Shown here piece after piece: positions 41,390 through 50,956 of a DNA stretch of 60,993 bases. The notes under the pieces were generated by a model. That model ran no database searches. It was not told the DNA's origin and was given only the letters and a program-made list of their open reading frames with translations. Source of the stretch: Bacteroidota bacterium. GTDB lineage: Bacteria; Bacteroidota; Bacteroidia; Chitinophagales; Chitinophagaceae. The stretch covers positions 1-60,993 of the forward strand of contig CANFXV010000013.1 of NCBI GenBank assembly GCA_947451115.1, written 5' to 3'. Numbering within the stretch: position 1 is the stretch's first letter; every line of letters begins with the position of its first letter. A program made the position numbers and the translations under genes.

Positions 41390-42871
41390 TTATTTCTGAC
41401 ATCTTAAAATACCAGATTTTGCTTTTTGATCTAAAGAGTTTTTGAAAGCAGTATTTTTCATCTCCATACAATTTGTATAAAAAGTAATAGCATTGGTATA
41501 ATCCTTCCTGTCTTCATAAATTAAACCAATTTGCAAAGCTGCTCTGGCTGCAAAATATTGTTTTAAATTTTTACCTTTTACAATAGTAGACTTGTAATAC
41601 TTAATGGCCAATTCCTTATCCCCCATTAAATCATAAATTCTAGCTAAACGATAAGAAAACTCTGCCCTATCCTCCTCTGTAGTGAAATCAAGACTGGTCT
41701 TATCTGCAAGTACATTTAAGGCCTGTGCTTGAAAACCACCATCACTTAATATTCTTGCTTTTAACAACAACAAATTTGGCCAAATTTTTGCGTTGGCATT
41801 TTGATAGGCCAACTTATCTGCTTCCGTAATTAAATTCCCTTTCTTGATTACTTCTGCTCTATATTCATTGGCTTTTTTGAGGTCGTTTTGTAAATACGCA
41901 ATTAAACTTAATTTTTCGTAGGCGTCTTTTACATAAAAATTGCCTTTGAAGGTGTTAATGAAGCTAAGCAGTTCTTTTTCCGCATTGTCTAATTTCATTG
42001 CATAAAAATAACCATGCCCTTTTTCATAATTCCAAAATGGCATGGCCAAATAAGCCTCCCCTTGTTCGATATTGCCAGCAATTTCTAAAGCTTTTTGTGG
42101 TTGTTGGTGATTCAAGTACAAATTAGTGGCCATATAAGCATGGATATGGTTCTTTTTAAAATCATAATTGGCATGCTCTATAAAATCAAAAGCTTTTTTT
42201 GTATTGCCTTCAAAATTCATCACCAAGTAAGGATAAATTAACAAGGCTTCATTCATGGCCATTTTAGTATTTTCATCTTTACTATTAATGTAACTCAATA
42301 CTAACTCATTGCCTTTGGTAATACTTCCTTTGAAGCCTAATACATTTAACATCCATTGATAATTAGTGGGCACTGCACCAATAATAGTGGTCAACAAACC
42401 AAAGTATAAATTATTAGGGCCAAATTTTGGATACAGTTCCTTGTTCTCTTTAAACAAGACATAGGCTTTGCGATAATCTAAGGCAGCTTCTATGTTTTTA
42501 TCAAACTTAATGGCCAATATAGCTTTATGAAAATGCAACAAGCCCAAGCTGTATAAATAATAAGGGGTATTTTTTGGACCTGCTTTGATTAAATCAATTC
42601 TTTTTTCAAAACGCGGATAAAAATTATTATACTCAATTAGATTTTCATTAAAAAAAGATTGGTACAAGTCGGCGCCACTTTCTAATAGGGAATAAAAAAG
42701 ATTATTGGTATGATTGCTTAACTCTTTATCTATGATTTTTCGCGCTTCCGGAATTCTTAAGGAACTCATTGATTCATAAGTTTTTTGAACTTTGTCATTC
42801 CATAAATATTGTGATTGCGCAAGCCCCTTTAAGGAACATATCATCAGTAATAAAAACAGGGCCTTTTTCAT
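41390..42871 (-). CDS. Secreted tetratricopeptide-repeat protein
   Basis: The start at ATG 42871 gives a signal peptide (ALFLLLMICSLKGLAQ) and 493 aa. The sequence is a run of TPR-like helical hairpins, clearest near the C-terminus (AEFSYRLARIYDLMGDKELAIKYY and ARAALQIGLIYEDRKDYTNAI). The family works as periplasmic protein-protein scaffolds. No catalytic motif is visible. It ends 10 bases from the converging isoprenoid-type gene. Confidence 0.8.
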   Translation of the reverse strand: MKKALFLLLMICSLKGLAQSQYLWNDKVQKTYESMSSLRIPEARKIIDKELSNHTNNLFYSLLESGADLYQSFFNENLIEYNNFYPRFEKRIDLIKAGPKNTPYYLYSLGLLHFHKAILAIKFDKNIEAALDYRKAYVLFKENKELYPKFGPNNLYFGLLTTIIGAVPTNYQWMLNVLGFKGSITKGNELVLSYINSKDENTKMAMNEALLIYPYLVMNFEGNTKKAFDFIEHANYDFKKNHIHAYMATNLYLNHQQPQKALEIAGNIEQGEAYLAMPFWNYEKGHGYFYAMKLDNAEKELLSFINTFKGNFYVKDAYEKLSLIAYLQNDLKKANEYRAEVIKKGNLITEADKLAYQNANAKIWPNLLLLKARILSDGGFQAQALNVLADKTSLDFTTEEDRAEFSYRLARIYDLMGDKELAIKYYKSTIVKGKNLKQYFAARAALQIGLIYEDRKDYTNAITFYTNCMEMKNTAFKNSLDQKAKSGILRCQK

Positions 42872-42978
42872 ACCTGTAAAAGTAAAGCTTCTATGAATAT
42901 TTGACCTATTTAAAGTCATAATTAAATTTCAGAAAACCTAATTGATTAGCTTTACCTTTGAAATAATGTAATTTTTAT

Positions 42979-43101
42979 ATGAAATTTAATTATCTTTTTT
43001 TAATCTGCTTTTCCTTCTTATTCAATGCCAATGCTCAAGTCAACGCCACCAATTCGGTTTTCAAAATATTTCCTTTAGGGGTGAAGGGTGGTTTGGGTTA
43101 A
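42979..43101 (+). pseudogene. Truncated 5' copy of the class II cyclic-nucleotide phosphodiesterase gene
   Basis: A 40-codon frame gives a signal peptide (LFLICFSFLFNANAQ) and then FKIFPLGVKGGLG before a stop. The intact gene at 45999 reads FTIFPLGVKGGLDES at the same place. The short copy stops right after this block, before the metal-binding HAHLDH. Upstream, ATTAGCTTTAC occurs ahead of both copies. It looks like a duplicated 5' end with promoter, cut by a later deletion or recombination. It abuts the end of the converging gene at 43104. A short secreted peptide cannot be excluded. Confidence 0.7.
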
Positions 43102-43103
43102 AT

Positions 43104-44828
43104 TTATCTTAAACCATAGACTACTACTTGTCTAGAGAAACTTGCAAGGTAAACATGTCCATTGGCGATGGTGGGCGCCGAAAATTTTGCATAGTTGCCA
43201 GGCGCGTCACCGCTAGTTTGATCACTATTCCATAATTCTTTACTAATATTATTGGCATCAAATGCTCTTAATATACCCGGACAGGAATAGTTTTCTGCGT
43301 CTCCTGTTTTAGCAAAAGCAGCCCAAACAATGCCTGTACCTTCTTTTCCTGCATTGGAAGAAACGGAAAGTACAGCACCACTTTGATTGGTAGGACCTGC
43401 CACATTGGACGTCATCTGATTGTTGTCGAATTTATTGGTGCTACGATTAAAAGGCAAAGCCCTAAGTTTATCATTCTCCGACCATACATATACATACTCA
43501 GTATTCACGCCTTTAAAATAAGCAGGCTGGCAATGCATATTGGCATTGCCATTAGTGGGTACCGTTTGTTGAATATTGTTACCAGTTTTAGAAAAACCAC
43601 CCATATTGTCTCTATCTAATAAAAATAAATTTCCATCCTTACAGCCAGTAAAATAATAATTAGAATTAGGAATTAAAAAAGTGCCCATCACCCCATAATC
43701 CAAATCATTCAAATTGAGTGTAACATAATTAGAAGGGGTAAAATAACTGGCCACTTTTAGCGTATTGCCCGAAGGCGTTAATTTAACGGCACTCTCCGAT
43801 CTGCCAATAGGGTCAGTAGGATCAGGGCTTTCTTTGGTTTCTGCAGTACCACTACCAGTTTTTAAATAAGTAGCTGCTTTGCCCACGGTTCCATTGCCTG
43901 AGGTAACATATAAATTGCCCTTTTCATCTGCAGCTATCCCCATTCCACTTTGCCACAATCCACCTTCTTCTCCATCTGGCGTATTGTTGTATACTATTTG
44001 TTGCTTTAAGCTTTTGGCATTATAGCCAAGTATCCATCCATGATAGGGGTTCCAATCGCAGTGCGAAGCATAAGAAATATACACTACTCCATTCACCAAG
44101 GCTAGGCCTTGTCGTTGGTTGCCTCTTAATGGATCAAATGCAACTACATTGCCCACACTGCCATCTCCAGATCCTGCCACTGTTGCAGTGATTTCCATCG
44201 GGCTATTGGCTTGCTCATTGCCATTGGTAATATCTATGGCATGTAAATATTGAAAAAAGTTTTTTCCATTGGTACTTCTTGACACAAAATACATGGTCTT
44301 GGTAGCAGAGTCAATCACAGGCGTGCCGACAATGCCAATATTATAAGTAATATTTGTATAGGGCGTGCACCAATTGGAGGCCATATCTGAAGCAATTGGG
44401 GTTCTCATGCCATTGACTGTATAATTTTTCTGCCAATACTTTCTTCCATTGTCTCCATCAAAAGCATAAACCGTGTTGTTTACGGTAGCTACAAAAACTA
44501 CATTTTTTTTGCCAAAGCTGGTAGGTAAATTGCCCACCACCAATGGTTGTGCAATTACTTCATCATCCACAGATAGCGTAAACAGTCTATGAAATTTTGC
44601 CATATTCACATTGTCTACTGTTAATACTGTTTCTTGATCATTTAATCCTGCTCTGGTATTGTCATTGTGCTGGGTTAAAACAGATATATGTTGTGTATTG
44701 TTGGTATCTAAGATAAGTACAGGCACTGTATCGGTGATGACCCCCTCCTCATTGACCGCTGCTTTTTTACAACTACTGGCAAAACAAAATAAGGTTAAAA
44801 TAAAAAGGGTGGCTTTGATTTTTCTCAT
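43104..44828 (-). CDS. PQQ-like beta-propeller lipoprotein
   Basis: 574 aa with lipobox CFASSC (Cys20). HNDNTRAGLNDQETVLT and VNMAKFHRLF at the start of the mature protein are the usual opening of a quinoprotein-like family in Bacteroidota and Acidobacteriota. Repeated blades then follow (FVATVNNTVYAFDGDNGRKYW, VYISYASHCDWNPYHGW, YVTSGNGTVG). Whether it binds PQQ or is only a propeller scaffold is open; I cannot see a clear set of PQQ-dehydrogenase ligands. The NHL lipoprotein gene precedes it by 5 bases, so the two form an operon of surface or periplasmic propellers. Confidence 0.82.
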   Translation of the reverse strand: MRKIKATLFILTLFCFASSCKKAAVNEEGVITDTVPVLILDTNNTQHISVLTQHNDNTRAGLNDQETVLTVDNVNMAKFHRLFTLSVDDEVIAQPLVVGNLPTSFGKKNVVFVATVNNTVYAFDGDNGRKYWQKNYTVNGMRTPIASDMASNWCTPYTNITYNIGIVGTPVIDSATKTMYFVSRSTNGKNFFQYLHAIDITNGNEQANSPMEITATVAGSGDGSVGNVVAFDPLRGNQRQGLALVNGVVYISYASHCDWNPYHGWILGYNAKSLKQQIVYNNTPDGEEGGLWQSGMGIAADEKGNLYVTSGNGTVGKAATYLKTGSGTAETKESPDPTDPIGRSESAVKLTPSGNTLKVASYFTPSNYVTLNLNDLDYGVMGTFLIPNSNYYFTGCKDGNLFLLDRDNMGGFSKTGNNIQQTVPTNGNANMHCQPAYFKGVNTEYVYVWSENDKLRALPFNRSTNKFDNNQMTSNVAGPTNQSGAVLSVSSNAGKEGTGIVWAAFAKTGDAENYSCPGILRAFDANNISKELWNSDQTSGDAPGNYAKFSAPTIANGHVYLASFSRQVVVYGLR

Positions 44829-44833
44829 AGATA

Positions 44834-45838
44834 TTATTGTAATTCAATTTTTCGAATGCAATTATTTTCGTTATCGCTAATATACAAATTATTGTGTTGA
44901 TCAATGACTAGTCCAATGGGTGACCAAAAACTTGCTTGTTGCAATGAACCATTGTCAAATCCTCGTTTACCCGAACCCGCAAGCGTACTTACATTGCCCC
45001 TTGTATTGATTTTTCTAATTAAATTATTACCTGTATCCGCAATGTATAAATTACCTGCTGTATCAATGGCGATACCGGTAGGATGATAAAACATAGCTTC
45101 CTCAAGACTACCATTTTTTTCACCTTTCTTTTTTTTGCCTGCATAAGTAGTCACCATCCCCGCCGAATCAATTTTTCGAATTTGATTATTATAGGTATCA
45201 CAAATGAATAAATTATTGTTTTTATCAAAGACCATGCCTTGTGGTAAATAAAAACTGGCAGAAAGTCTATCGGCATTGAATGCCCCTTTTTCTCCCGACC
45301 CTGCAAAAAGTGTGATGCTTCCATCTTGACTAATCTTTCTGATTTGATCATGCCAATCTGTTATATAAATATTGTTGTCATGATCAATGGCCATGCCATG
45401 CGGACTATCAAAAAGTAAATTTGTTCTAAGGGTAGTTACTTCTCCTGTTTTACTTATTTTTCTGATTAAATTATTCCGAGTATCCGCTACATAAATAATT
45501 CCATTAGGCGCAGCGACCAATGCAGTTGGATAAAAAAAAGACGCTTGGCTGGATGGCCCATCTTTTTTCCCTTCTTGACGGCTACCTGCAAGGGTGCTCA
45601 CTTGACCATCGGTACCGATTTTTCTAATAAGGTTATTATGTGCATCTGCAACATATACATTTCCATCTTCATCTATAGTAATGCCCATAGGATTGGCAAA
45701 ATTCGCTTCTAATAAAGTTCCATTTTTATAACTCATTAGTCCGGACCCTGCAAAACTGCTGACTTTATTTTTTTGAAGTCCACAGCCAAGGTTCAGTAAA
45801 ATTAAAATGGTCAATAAATAATTGGCTTTCAGCTGCAT
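44834..45838 (-). CDS. NHL-repeat lipoprotein
   Basis: 334 aa; lipobox LLNLGC with Cys19. Six repeats of the type NPMGITIDEDGNVYVADAHN followed by LIRKI and VSTLAGS are NHL blades, making a six-bladed propeller. NHL propellers bind proteins, glycans or RNA; some are enzymes, but no catalytic residue pattern is seen here. It is the first gene of a two-gene transcript with the PQQ-like protein. Divergent from the phosphodiesterase gene. Confidence 0.87.
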   Translation of the reverse strand: MQLKANYLLTILILLNLGCGLQKNKVSSFAGSGLMSYKNGTLLEANFANPMGITIDEDGNVYVADAHNNLIRKIGTDGQVSTLAGSRQEGKKDGPSSQASFFYPTALVAAPNGIIYVADTRNNLIRKISKTGEVTTLRTNLLFDSPHGMAIDHDNNIYITDWHDQIRKISQDGSITLFAGSGEKGAFNADRLSASFYLPQGMVFDKNNNLFICDTYNNQIRKIDSAGMVTTYAGKKKKGEKNGSLEEAMFYHPTGIAIDTAGNLYIADTGNNLIRKINTRGNVSTLAGSGKRGFDNGSLQQASFWSPIGLVIDQHNNLYISDNENNCIRKIELQ

Positions 45839-45998
45839 AAATTTTTTATTCTTGCTCAGATAGAGGTATTGAAGTTATCATATTTTTTTAAAACCAACTC
45901 CTCTAATTTATATCAAATTTTAACAGGCTGCTTTAAGCAAATTCATTAGCTTTACTATTAATATTTAAACATTAGATTGCTTATTATATATTAATGAT

Positions 45999-46961
45999 AT
46001 GAAGTACTTTTTTACCTTTTTAATGAGCCTGCTTATACTATTGAACTCAAGTGCACAAATAAATACACCTCCATCTTCATTTACCATCTTCCCCTTGGGG
46101 GTTAAAGGTGGCTTAGACGAATCCAATCTTTCCGCTTATATGATTACTGCCACAGGCACGGATGGCTATATTTGTATGGATGCAGGCACCCTGCATACTG
46201 GCTTAGAAAAATTGGCGAACGCTAATTTTTTCAATGGCAACAATGCCGAAGAGATTCAAAAAAAATATATCAAGGCTTATTTTATTTCTCATGCCCATTT
46301 GGATCATCTGGCTGGGTTAATTTTAAATTCACCCAATGACATCGCAAAACCCATTTATGCATTGCCCTCTGTACTTGAGGTGATTAAAAATAATTATTTC
46401 ACCTGGAAAAGCTGGGCTAATTTTGGTAGCGAGGGTGACCCACCTATTTTAAATAAATACAATTACCAAGCATTGAGCGAGGGTAAAGAAATAAGTATAC
46501 CCAATACAGGTTTGACGGTTACTACATTTATTTTAAGTCATGTCAAGCCTTATGAGAGTACTGCATTTTTAGTAGGCCATAAAAATAATTATGTTTTGTA
46601 CTTAGGGGATACGGGCGCAGATGAAGTAGAACAAAGCAATCAATTAGAAAAATTATGGATGGCGGTGGCTGAAAAAATAAAAGCAGGGCAATTAAAAGCG
46701 CTTTTTATAGAAGTAAGTTTTGACAATGCCATGCCTGACAAATCATTATTTGGTCATTTGACGCCTAAGTTATTGATGCAAGAATTAACTATTTTAAATC
46801 ATCAATCTGCTGGTCTTTTAAAAAATACACCTATCTATGTAACGCATATAAAGCCTTGTGCCAACTGCGAAGCCAATATTAAAAAAGAAATCGCAGAAGC
46901 CAACACCCTTGGACTTTCTATTCTTTATCCTGAACAAGGCAAGCCAATAGAATTAAAATAA
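45999..46961 (+). CDS. Class II 3',5'-cyclic-nucleotide phosphodiesterase, exported
   Basis: 320 aa with a signal peptide (SLLILLNSSAQ). Metallo-beta-lactamase fold of the yeast PDE1/CpdP type: metal motif H98-A-H100-L-D102-H103-LAGL, then LSHVKPYEST, the LGDTGADEVE strand and HIKPC near the end. Class II PDEs split cAMP or cGMP. The exported location suggests it acts on periplasmic or external nucleotides, as with Vibrio CpdP. Two Crp/Fnr genes in the same window make a link thinkable, but an exported enzyme would not set the cytoplasmic level. A truncated 5' copy is at 42979. Confidence 0.87.
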   Translation: MKYFFTFLMSLLILLNSSAQINTPPSSFTIFPLGVKGGLDESNLSAYMITATGTDGYICMDAGTLHTGLEKLANANFFNGNNAEEIQKKYIKAYFISHAHLDHLAGLILNSPNDIAKPIYALPSVLEVIKNNYFTWKSWANFGSEGDPPILNKYNYQALSEGKEISIPNTGLTVTTFILSHVKPYESTAFLVGHKNNYVLYLGDTGADEVEQSNQLEKLWMAVAEKIKAGQLKALFIEVSFDNAMPDKSLFGHLTPKLLMQELTILNHQSAGLLKNTPIYVTHIKPCANCEANIKKEIAEANTLGLSILYPEQGKPIELK

Positions 46962-47057
46962 ACAGTCAGGCATAGCCGCCGACCACTTATCATATTTTGG
47001 TTGGATTCTACAATAGAATTCTTATTTTAATAGTCTTAAAACTATAAATCAATTACT

Positions 47058-48080
47058 ATGTCAAATACGAATAAAATAGAGCAGGCCTCTTCTCGTCGTC
47101 AGTTTTTATACCAAGGTTCACTGGCCAGTATGGGCTTGCTTTTAATGGGCAAATCTGCTATGGCTGCGAATTCCTTGGCTTTTTTAAGTGGTCAACCCAA
47201 TTCACTTATTAATGGTGTTCAAGTAGGTGCCATTACTTATTCATTCAGAAGTTTGCCAGGTACTGCGGAACAAATTTTACAGTATTGTGTAGATGCCAAT
47301 ATCAGTGCCATAGAATTGATGGGGGAAGCCATTGAAGAATATGCAGGTGCCCCTAAAAATCCAATTCAATGGGTGCCTGGCAAAAAATTTGAATTTACTG
47401 ATGCTGTCAAAGCGCAATTAAAAGAATATCAAGTTCAAATGGCCAACTGGAGAACGACTGTTTCCATGGACAAGTTTAAGGAAATTAGAAAAATGTACAA
47501 TAAGGCGGGGGTAAGCATCTATGCTTTTAAAGTAAATGCCATCAACCCAAACAATTCAGATGGAGAAATTGAATATGCATTAAAAGCAGCAAAAACCTTA
47601 GGTGCAAAATCAATTACTGTGGAATTACCCAATGATGCTGCGCATTCAAAACGTTTGGGTGACTTAGGAGAAAAGCATGGCATATATATTGGCTATCATG
47701 CACACTTACAAGCTACAGATACCGCATGGGATATAGCTTTGGCGCAATCTCCTTATAATTCAATGAACTTAGATTGCGGACATTATATAGCTGCTGGTGG
47801 TGCTAACACCAAAGAAACCTTATTGGCATTGATTGAAGCCAAGCATGATCGTATTACCAGCATGCATATTAAGGATAGACACAATAAAGTAAATGGCGAG
47901 AAAAATATGCCATGGGGCCAAGGAGATACCCCTATCAAAGAAGTGTTGACTTTATTAAGAAAGAAAAAATATAAAATTCCAGCCACCATTGAACTAGAAT
48001 ATGATATTCCTGCAGGTTCCGATGCAGTGAAAGAAACTAAAATATGTTTTGACTATGCTAAACAAATTTTAGAAAGTTAG
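47058..48080 (+). CDS. Tat-exported xylose-isomerase-like TIM-barrel protein (sugar isomerase/epimerase)
   Basis: 340 aa. A Tat signal (SRRQFLYQGSLASMG, then hydrophobic to MAAN) targets it outside the cytoplasm. The AP-endonuclease 2/xylose isomerase-like barrel carries typical metal residues in VELPND, GYHAHL, LDCGHY, MHIKDRH and ELEYD. Exported members often accompany Gfo/Idh oxidoreductases in sugar modification (one such gene is at 26594). Substrate unknown. The Dabb gene follows 83 bases later on the same strand, with a promoter-like sequence in between. Confidence 0.88.
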   Translation: MSNTNKIEQASSRRQFLYQGSLASMGLLLMGKSAMAANSLAFLSGQPNSLINGVQVGAITYSFRSLPGTAEQILQYCVDANISAIELMGEAIEEYAGAPKNPIQWVPGKKFEFTDAVKAQLKEYQVQMANWRTTVSMDKFKEIRKMYNKAGVSIYAFKVNAINPNNSDGEIEYALKAAKTLGAKSITVELPNDAAHSKRLGDLGEKHGIYIGYHAHLQATDTAWDIALAQSPYNSMNLDCGHYIAAGGANTKETLLALIEAKHDRITSMHIKDRHNKVNGEKNMPWGQGDTPIKEVLTLLRKKKYKIPATIELEYDIPAGSDAVKETKICFDYAKQILES

Positions 48081-48111
48081 TACTAGATTTTACTTTGGTC
48101 ATTTAAATAAT

Positions 48112-48119
48112 TACTTTTG
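48112..48119 (+). promoter_or_regulatory. Bacteroidota-type -7 element (TAnnTTTG) before the Dabb gene
   Basis: TACTTTTG fits the Bacteroidota sigma factor -7 consensus and lies 44 bases before the ATG at 48164. A TTTG at 48094 is nearer than the usual -33 spacing. Tentative. Confidence 0.35.
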
Positions 48120-48163
48120 TACCTATAAAATTGAACTGAATCAATTTTATACAAACCAATACT

Positions 48164-48505
48164 ATGAGCAAGAAAATAGCCGACAATACTTTTGTACACC
48201 ATGTATTGTTTTATTTAAAAAATCCAGACTCCGCAGCCGATAGAGCAAAGTTTTTAGAAGGGGCTAGTTTACTTTCTACCATCCCAACTATTCGCCAATT
48301 TCATTTAGGAACACCCGCAGCTACCGATAGATCTGTCATTGTAAGAAATTATACCTATTCTTGGCTTTGCTTTTTTGAATCTGCTGAAGAAGAAGAAATT
48401 TACCAATTTCATCCGATTCATGATGAGTTCAGAAACAATTACGGACATTTATGGGAGAAAGTAGTTATTTACGATTCAACCACCAGTACACCGGGAATCC
48501 AGTAG
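48164..48505 (+). CDS. Dabb-domain (stress-responsive alpha/beta barrel) protein
   Basis: 113 aa. FVHHVLFYLKNPDSAADRAKF with the His near the start, HLGTPAATDR and a YTYSWLCFFESAEEEEIYQFHPIHDEF ending make up a Dabb (dimeric ferredoxin-like barrel) domain. The family includes small enzymes and stress proteins; no specific role is apparent. Its last 41 bases overlap the converging permease gene. Confidence 0.88.
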   Translation: MSKKIADNTFVHHVLFYLKNPDSAADRAKFLEGASLLSTIPTIRQFHLGTPAATDRSVIVRNYTYSWLCFFESAEEEEIYQFHPIHDEFRNNYGHLWEKVVIYDSTTSTPGIQ

Positions 48506-49844
48506 CAATAAGGCTTAAGCCCCATAAAGCTTCATAGGGTTGATTGATGATGGTCATCACAAACAAGGTCACACAAAAGATAAAGAACAATCCGGGTACA
48601 ATTGGATAGCCAATCACTTTGTACTTTCTTTCCCTATGGGGTTCCTTGATTCTTAAAATAATTACACCCAATGCTGTACAGCCATAAAAAATAAAGGAAG
48701 CAAAAACAAGCATGTCTGTCAATTGATCAAAAGTTCCTGAAAATACTAAGGCAATCGCCCAAAAAGCTTGAATAAACAAAGCCGCATCGGGTGTATTGTA
48801 TTTGGGATGGACATTCGCTGCTTTGCTAAAAAACAATTTATCCCTAGCCATCGCATATAAAATTCTAGATGACATTAAAATACTACTATTGGTTGAATTG
48901 GAGGTAGTCACCACGATTAAACAGGCTACTAAGATCATGCCAATGTTTCCACCTATTTTTCCCGCTACTTCTACCGCTGCAATTTTATTGGGTGTAGCAC
49001 TCAACTGCATAAAATAATCAATGGGCAAAATAGTGACATAGACCACATTTAAGGTCACATAGATTGTCATGACAATGAGCGTGCCTAGGCCCAATGCAAG
49101 TGGTAAATTTCTTTTTGGATTTTTTATTTCTTCTCCTATGTAGGCAATATTGTTCCAGCCATCAAAACCCCAAAAAGCGCCCAAACTTGCTAGGAATAAG
49201 GCTTTCATTAAAGTCCATCCACTCAGTGATGGGGATCCAGCAACCGTACTGCTATGTGTTAAATTTTGAAAACTACCATACTGTGAACTAAATCCTGCAA
49301 TAATAAAAAAAGCAATGCCTGCCAACATAAGATAAGTAAGTACACTACTCAGCAATCCTGCAAATTTTACTCCTTTGTAGTTTAATAAAGTGAGTAGCAA
49401 AATTAACATGGAGGCAACTAACTTAATAGATAAATTTTGAAATAAGGCAATACCTAAAAAACTAGCGTCTGAAGAATACACTGGAAAAGGGAATAAACTA
49501 TTTAATGACTGAGAAAAGATATAGGCCAATGCCGCTATGGCAGCCGTTTTAGTGATTGTAAAACTTGACCAGCCGTAGATGAAAGAAAAAAATCTTCCAT
49601 ATAATTTTTGAAAATAAAAATACTCTCCGCCAGAATTGGGGAACATACTCACCATTTCGGCGGTGGTTAAAGCGCCTGATAAACTAATAACCCCTGCCAT
49701 TACCCAACATAAGACCACCAATAAGGGAGACCCTAGTTCATGGGACATAGGGGCTATTTTTTTAAAAACACCCGAACCTATGATCACACTGACCACTAAA
49801 AAAATGGCAGCCCTTACGCCAATTTTAGGCTTTAATACTTCCAT
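48465..49844 (-). CDS. APC family amino-acid permease
   Basis: 459 aa with twelve predicted membrane helices. The helix 1 unwound motif reads VSVIIGSGVFKKIA, the GSGVF signature of APC/LAT-type transporters. PNSGGEYFYFQKLYG and GWNNIAYIGEEIKNPKRNLP are further family marks. It moves amino acids by proton symport or exchange. It is the last gene of the minus-strand run starting at 55304 and follows the epimerase gene by 32 bases, so the transported compound may be a product or substrate of that pathway (glutamate, alanine or a D-amino acid; inference). Confidence 0.9.
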   Translation of the reverse strand: MEVLKPKIGVRAAIFLVVSVIIGSGVFKKIAPMSHELGSPLLVVLCWVMAGVISLSGALTTAEMVSMFPNSGGEYFYFQKLYGRFFSFIYGWSSFTITKTAAIAALAYIFSQSLNSLFPFPVYSSDASFLGIALFQNLSIKLVASMLILLLTLLNYKGVKFAGLLSSVLTYLMLAGIAFFIIAGFSSQYGSFQNLTHSSTVAGSPSLSGWTLMKALFLASLGAFWGFDGWNNIAYIGEEIKNPKRNLPLALGLGTLIVMTIYVTLNVVYVTILPIDYFMQLSATPNKIAAVEVAGKIGGNIGMILVACLIVVTTSNSTNSSILMSSRILYAMARDKLFFSKAANVHPKYNTPDAALFIQAFWAIALVFSGTFDQLTDMLVFASFIFYGCTALGVIILRIKEPHRERKYKVIGYPIVPGLFFIFCVTLFVMTIINQPYEALWGLSLIATGFPVYWWLNRK

Positions 49845-49876
49845 GCTACAATTTAATGAATTCTGATTGAACTTGT

Positions 49877-50941
49877 TTATAATTTGGTGACACCAAATCC
49901 AGGCTGGCTATTGATGTGCATATAGCCATCAATTAATTCAAAACCGCCAGTCACTAAGTCTTCGGCTAAATCAAAACTTCCATCTAAATCGATGTACTTG
50001 GTATTGGTACAACAATAAGCTGCATGCAGTGCTGCTGTGATGCTAATTATACTTTCATCATTACAGCCCCAGAATAAATTAATGTTCGCGTTTTTAGCAA
50101 TGGTGGCAATTTCCATCGCGCCCATAATACCACCACATTTCATTAATTTGATATTATACACGCCAAAGGGTTTGCTAATGGCATATTCCAAGGCTGCCTG
50201 CGGATCCTTTAAAGATTCATCGCCCATTAATATAGTACGGTAAGCAGGATCTACTTTTAATAAATCTAATTCTTTGCCTACGGGTAAAGGTTGTTCTATT
50301 AATTCTATTTTCGATTTTTTAGTAGCTGCTATAAATTTATTTAAATCGGCCAAGCTATAGCCTTGGTTAGGATCTACTCTTATGATATATTCAGTGGGAT
50401 ATTTTTCATGCAGCTTTAGAATTTTTTCAATATCCTCTTCGAGGTTCAATCCTAGTTTTACTTTTAATACTTTAAAACCCAATTTCAAAAATTCTGCTGC
50501 ATCTTCTAAAGTTTCATTGACTGATTTTATACCAATCGTAATAGAAGTTGGCAAGGCTTTTATTTTTTGTCCATAAAAATTAGCCACCGATAGTCCGATA
50601 AATTTTCCAAAAGCATCATGCATGGCAATATCAATGGCAGCTTGGGTTCCAGGCAAATGATCAAAATGCTGTCTAGCCTCATGAATCATTAGTTGAAAAT
50701 GGCGAATGTCTCTACCTACAAAATTTTTAACAAATTCAGTTGCTAAATTGACTACGGTTTGGTCCGTAGTTTCTCCTACCACTTCTCCCGCAGGGCTCCC
50801 AGATCCATAACCCACCATACCATTTTCTAATTCTACTTCAAAAAAAGCCAAACTTACATCAGAGAATGTGCTATAGGCAATGGTATAGGGCTTGGTCAAA
50901 GCCATTTTTTTTAGATAAGAACGTACTGCAATAATTTTCAT
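49877..50941 (-). CDS. Enolase-superfamily racemase/epimerase (DgcA or L-Ala-D/L-Glu epimerase type)
   Basis: 354 aa of the muconate-lactonising subgroup. Acid/base lysines are K160/K162 (KVLKVKLG) and K265/K268 (NIKLMKCGG). Metal ligands are D190 (RVDPNQGY), E216 (IELIEQPL) and D241 (GDESL). This pattern is that of L-Ala-D/L-Glu epimerases, which convert the murein dipeptide, and of DgcA, described as an N-acetyl-D-glutamate racemase. The preceding DUF1611 gene, 15 bases away, favours the DgcA reading; both functions deal with D-glutamate. No signal peptide, so cytoplasmic. Confidence 0.9.
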   Translation of the reverse strand: MKIIAVRSYLKKMALTKPYTIAYSTFSDVSLAFFEVELENGMVGYGSGSPAGEVVGETTDQTVVNLATEFVKNFVGRDIRHFQLMIHEARQHFDHLPGTQAAIDIAMHDAFGKFIGLSVANFYGQKIKALPTSITIGIKSVNETLEDAAEFLKLGFKVLKVKLGLNLEEDIEKILKLHEKYPTEYIIRVDPNQGYSLADLNKFIAATKKSKIELIEQPLPVGKELDLLKVDPAYRTILMGDESLKDPQAALEYAISKPFGVYNIKLMKCGGIMGAMEIATIAKNANINLFWGCNDESIISITAALHAAYCCTNTKYIDLDGSFDLAEDLVTGGFELIDGYMHINSQPGFGVTKL

Positions 50942-50956
50942 GATAGTAGGATTGGT

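Noticed and set aside
43104..44828. Genuine PQQ-dependent dehydrogenase
   Set aside because: Blade repeats are clear, but a set of PQQ-contact residues and a catalytic Asp/Glu could not be placed, so only a PQQ-like propeller is claimed.
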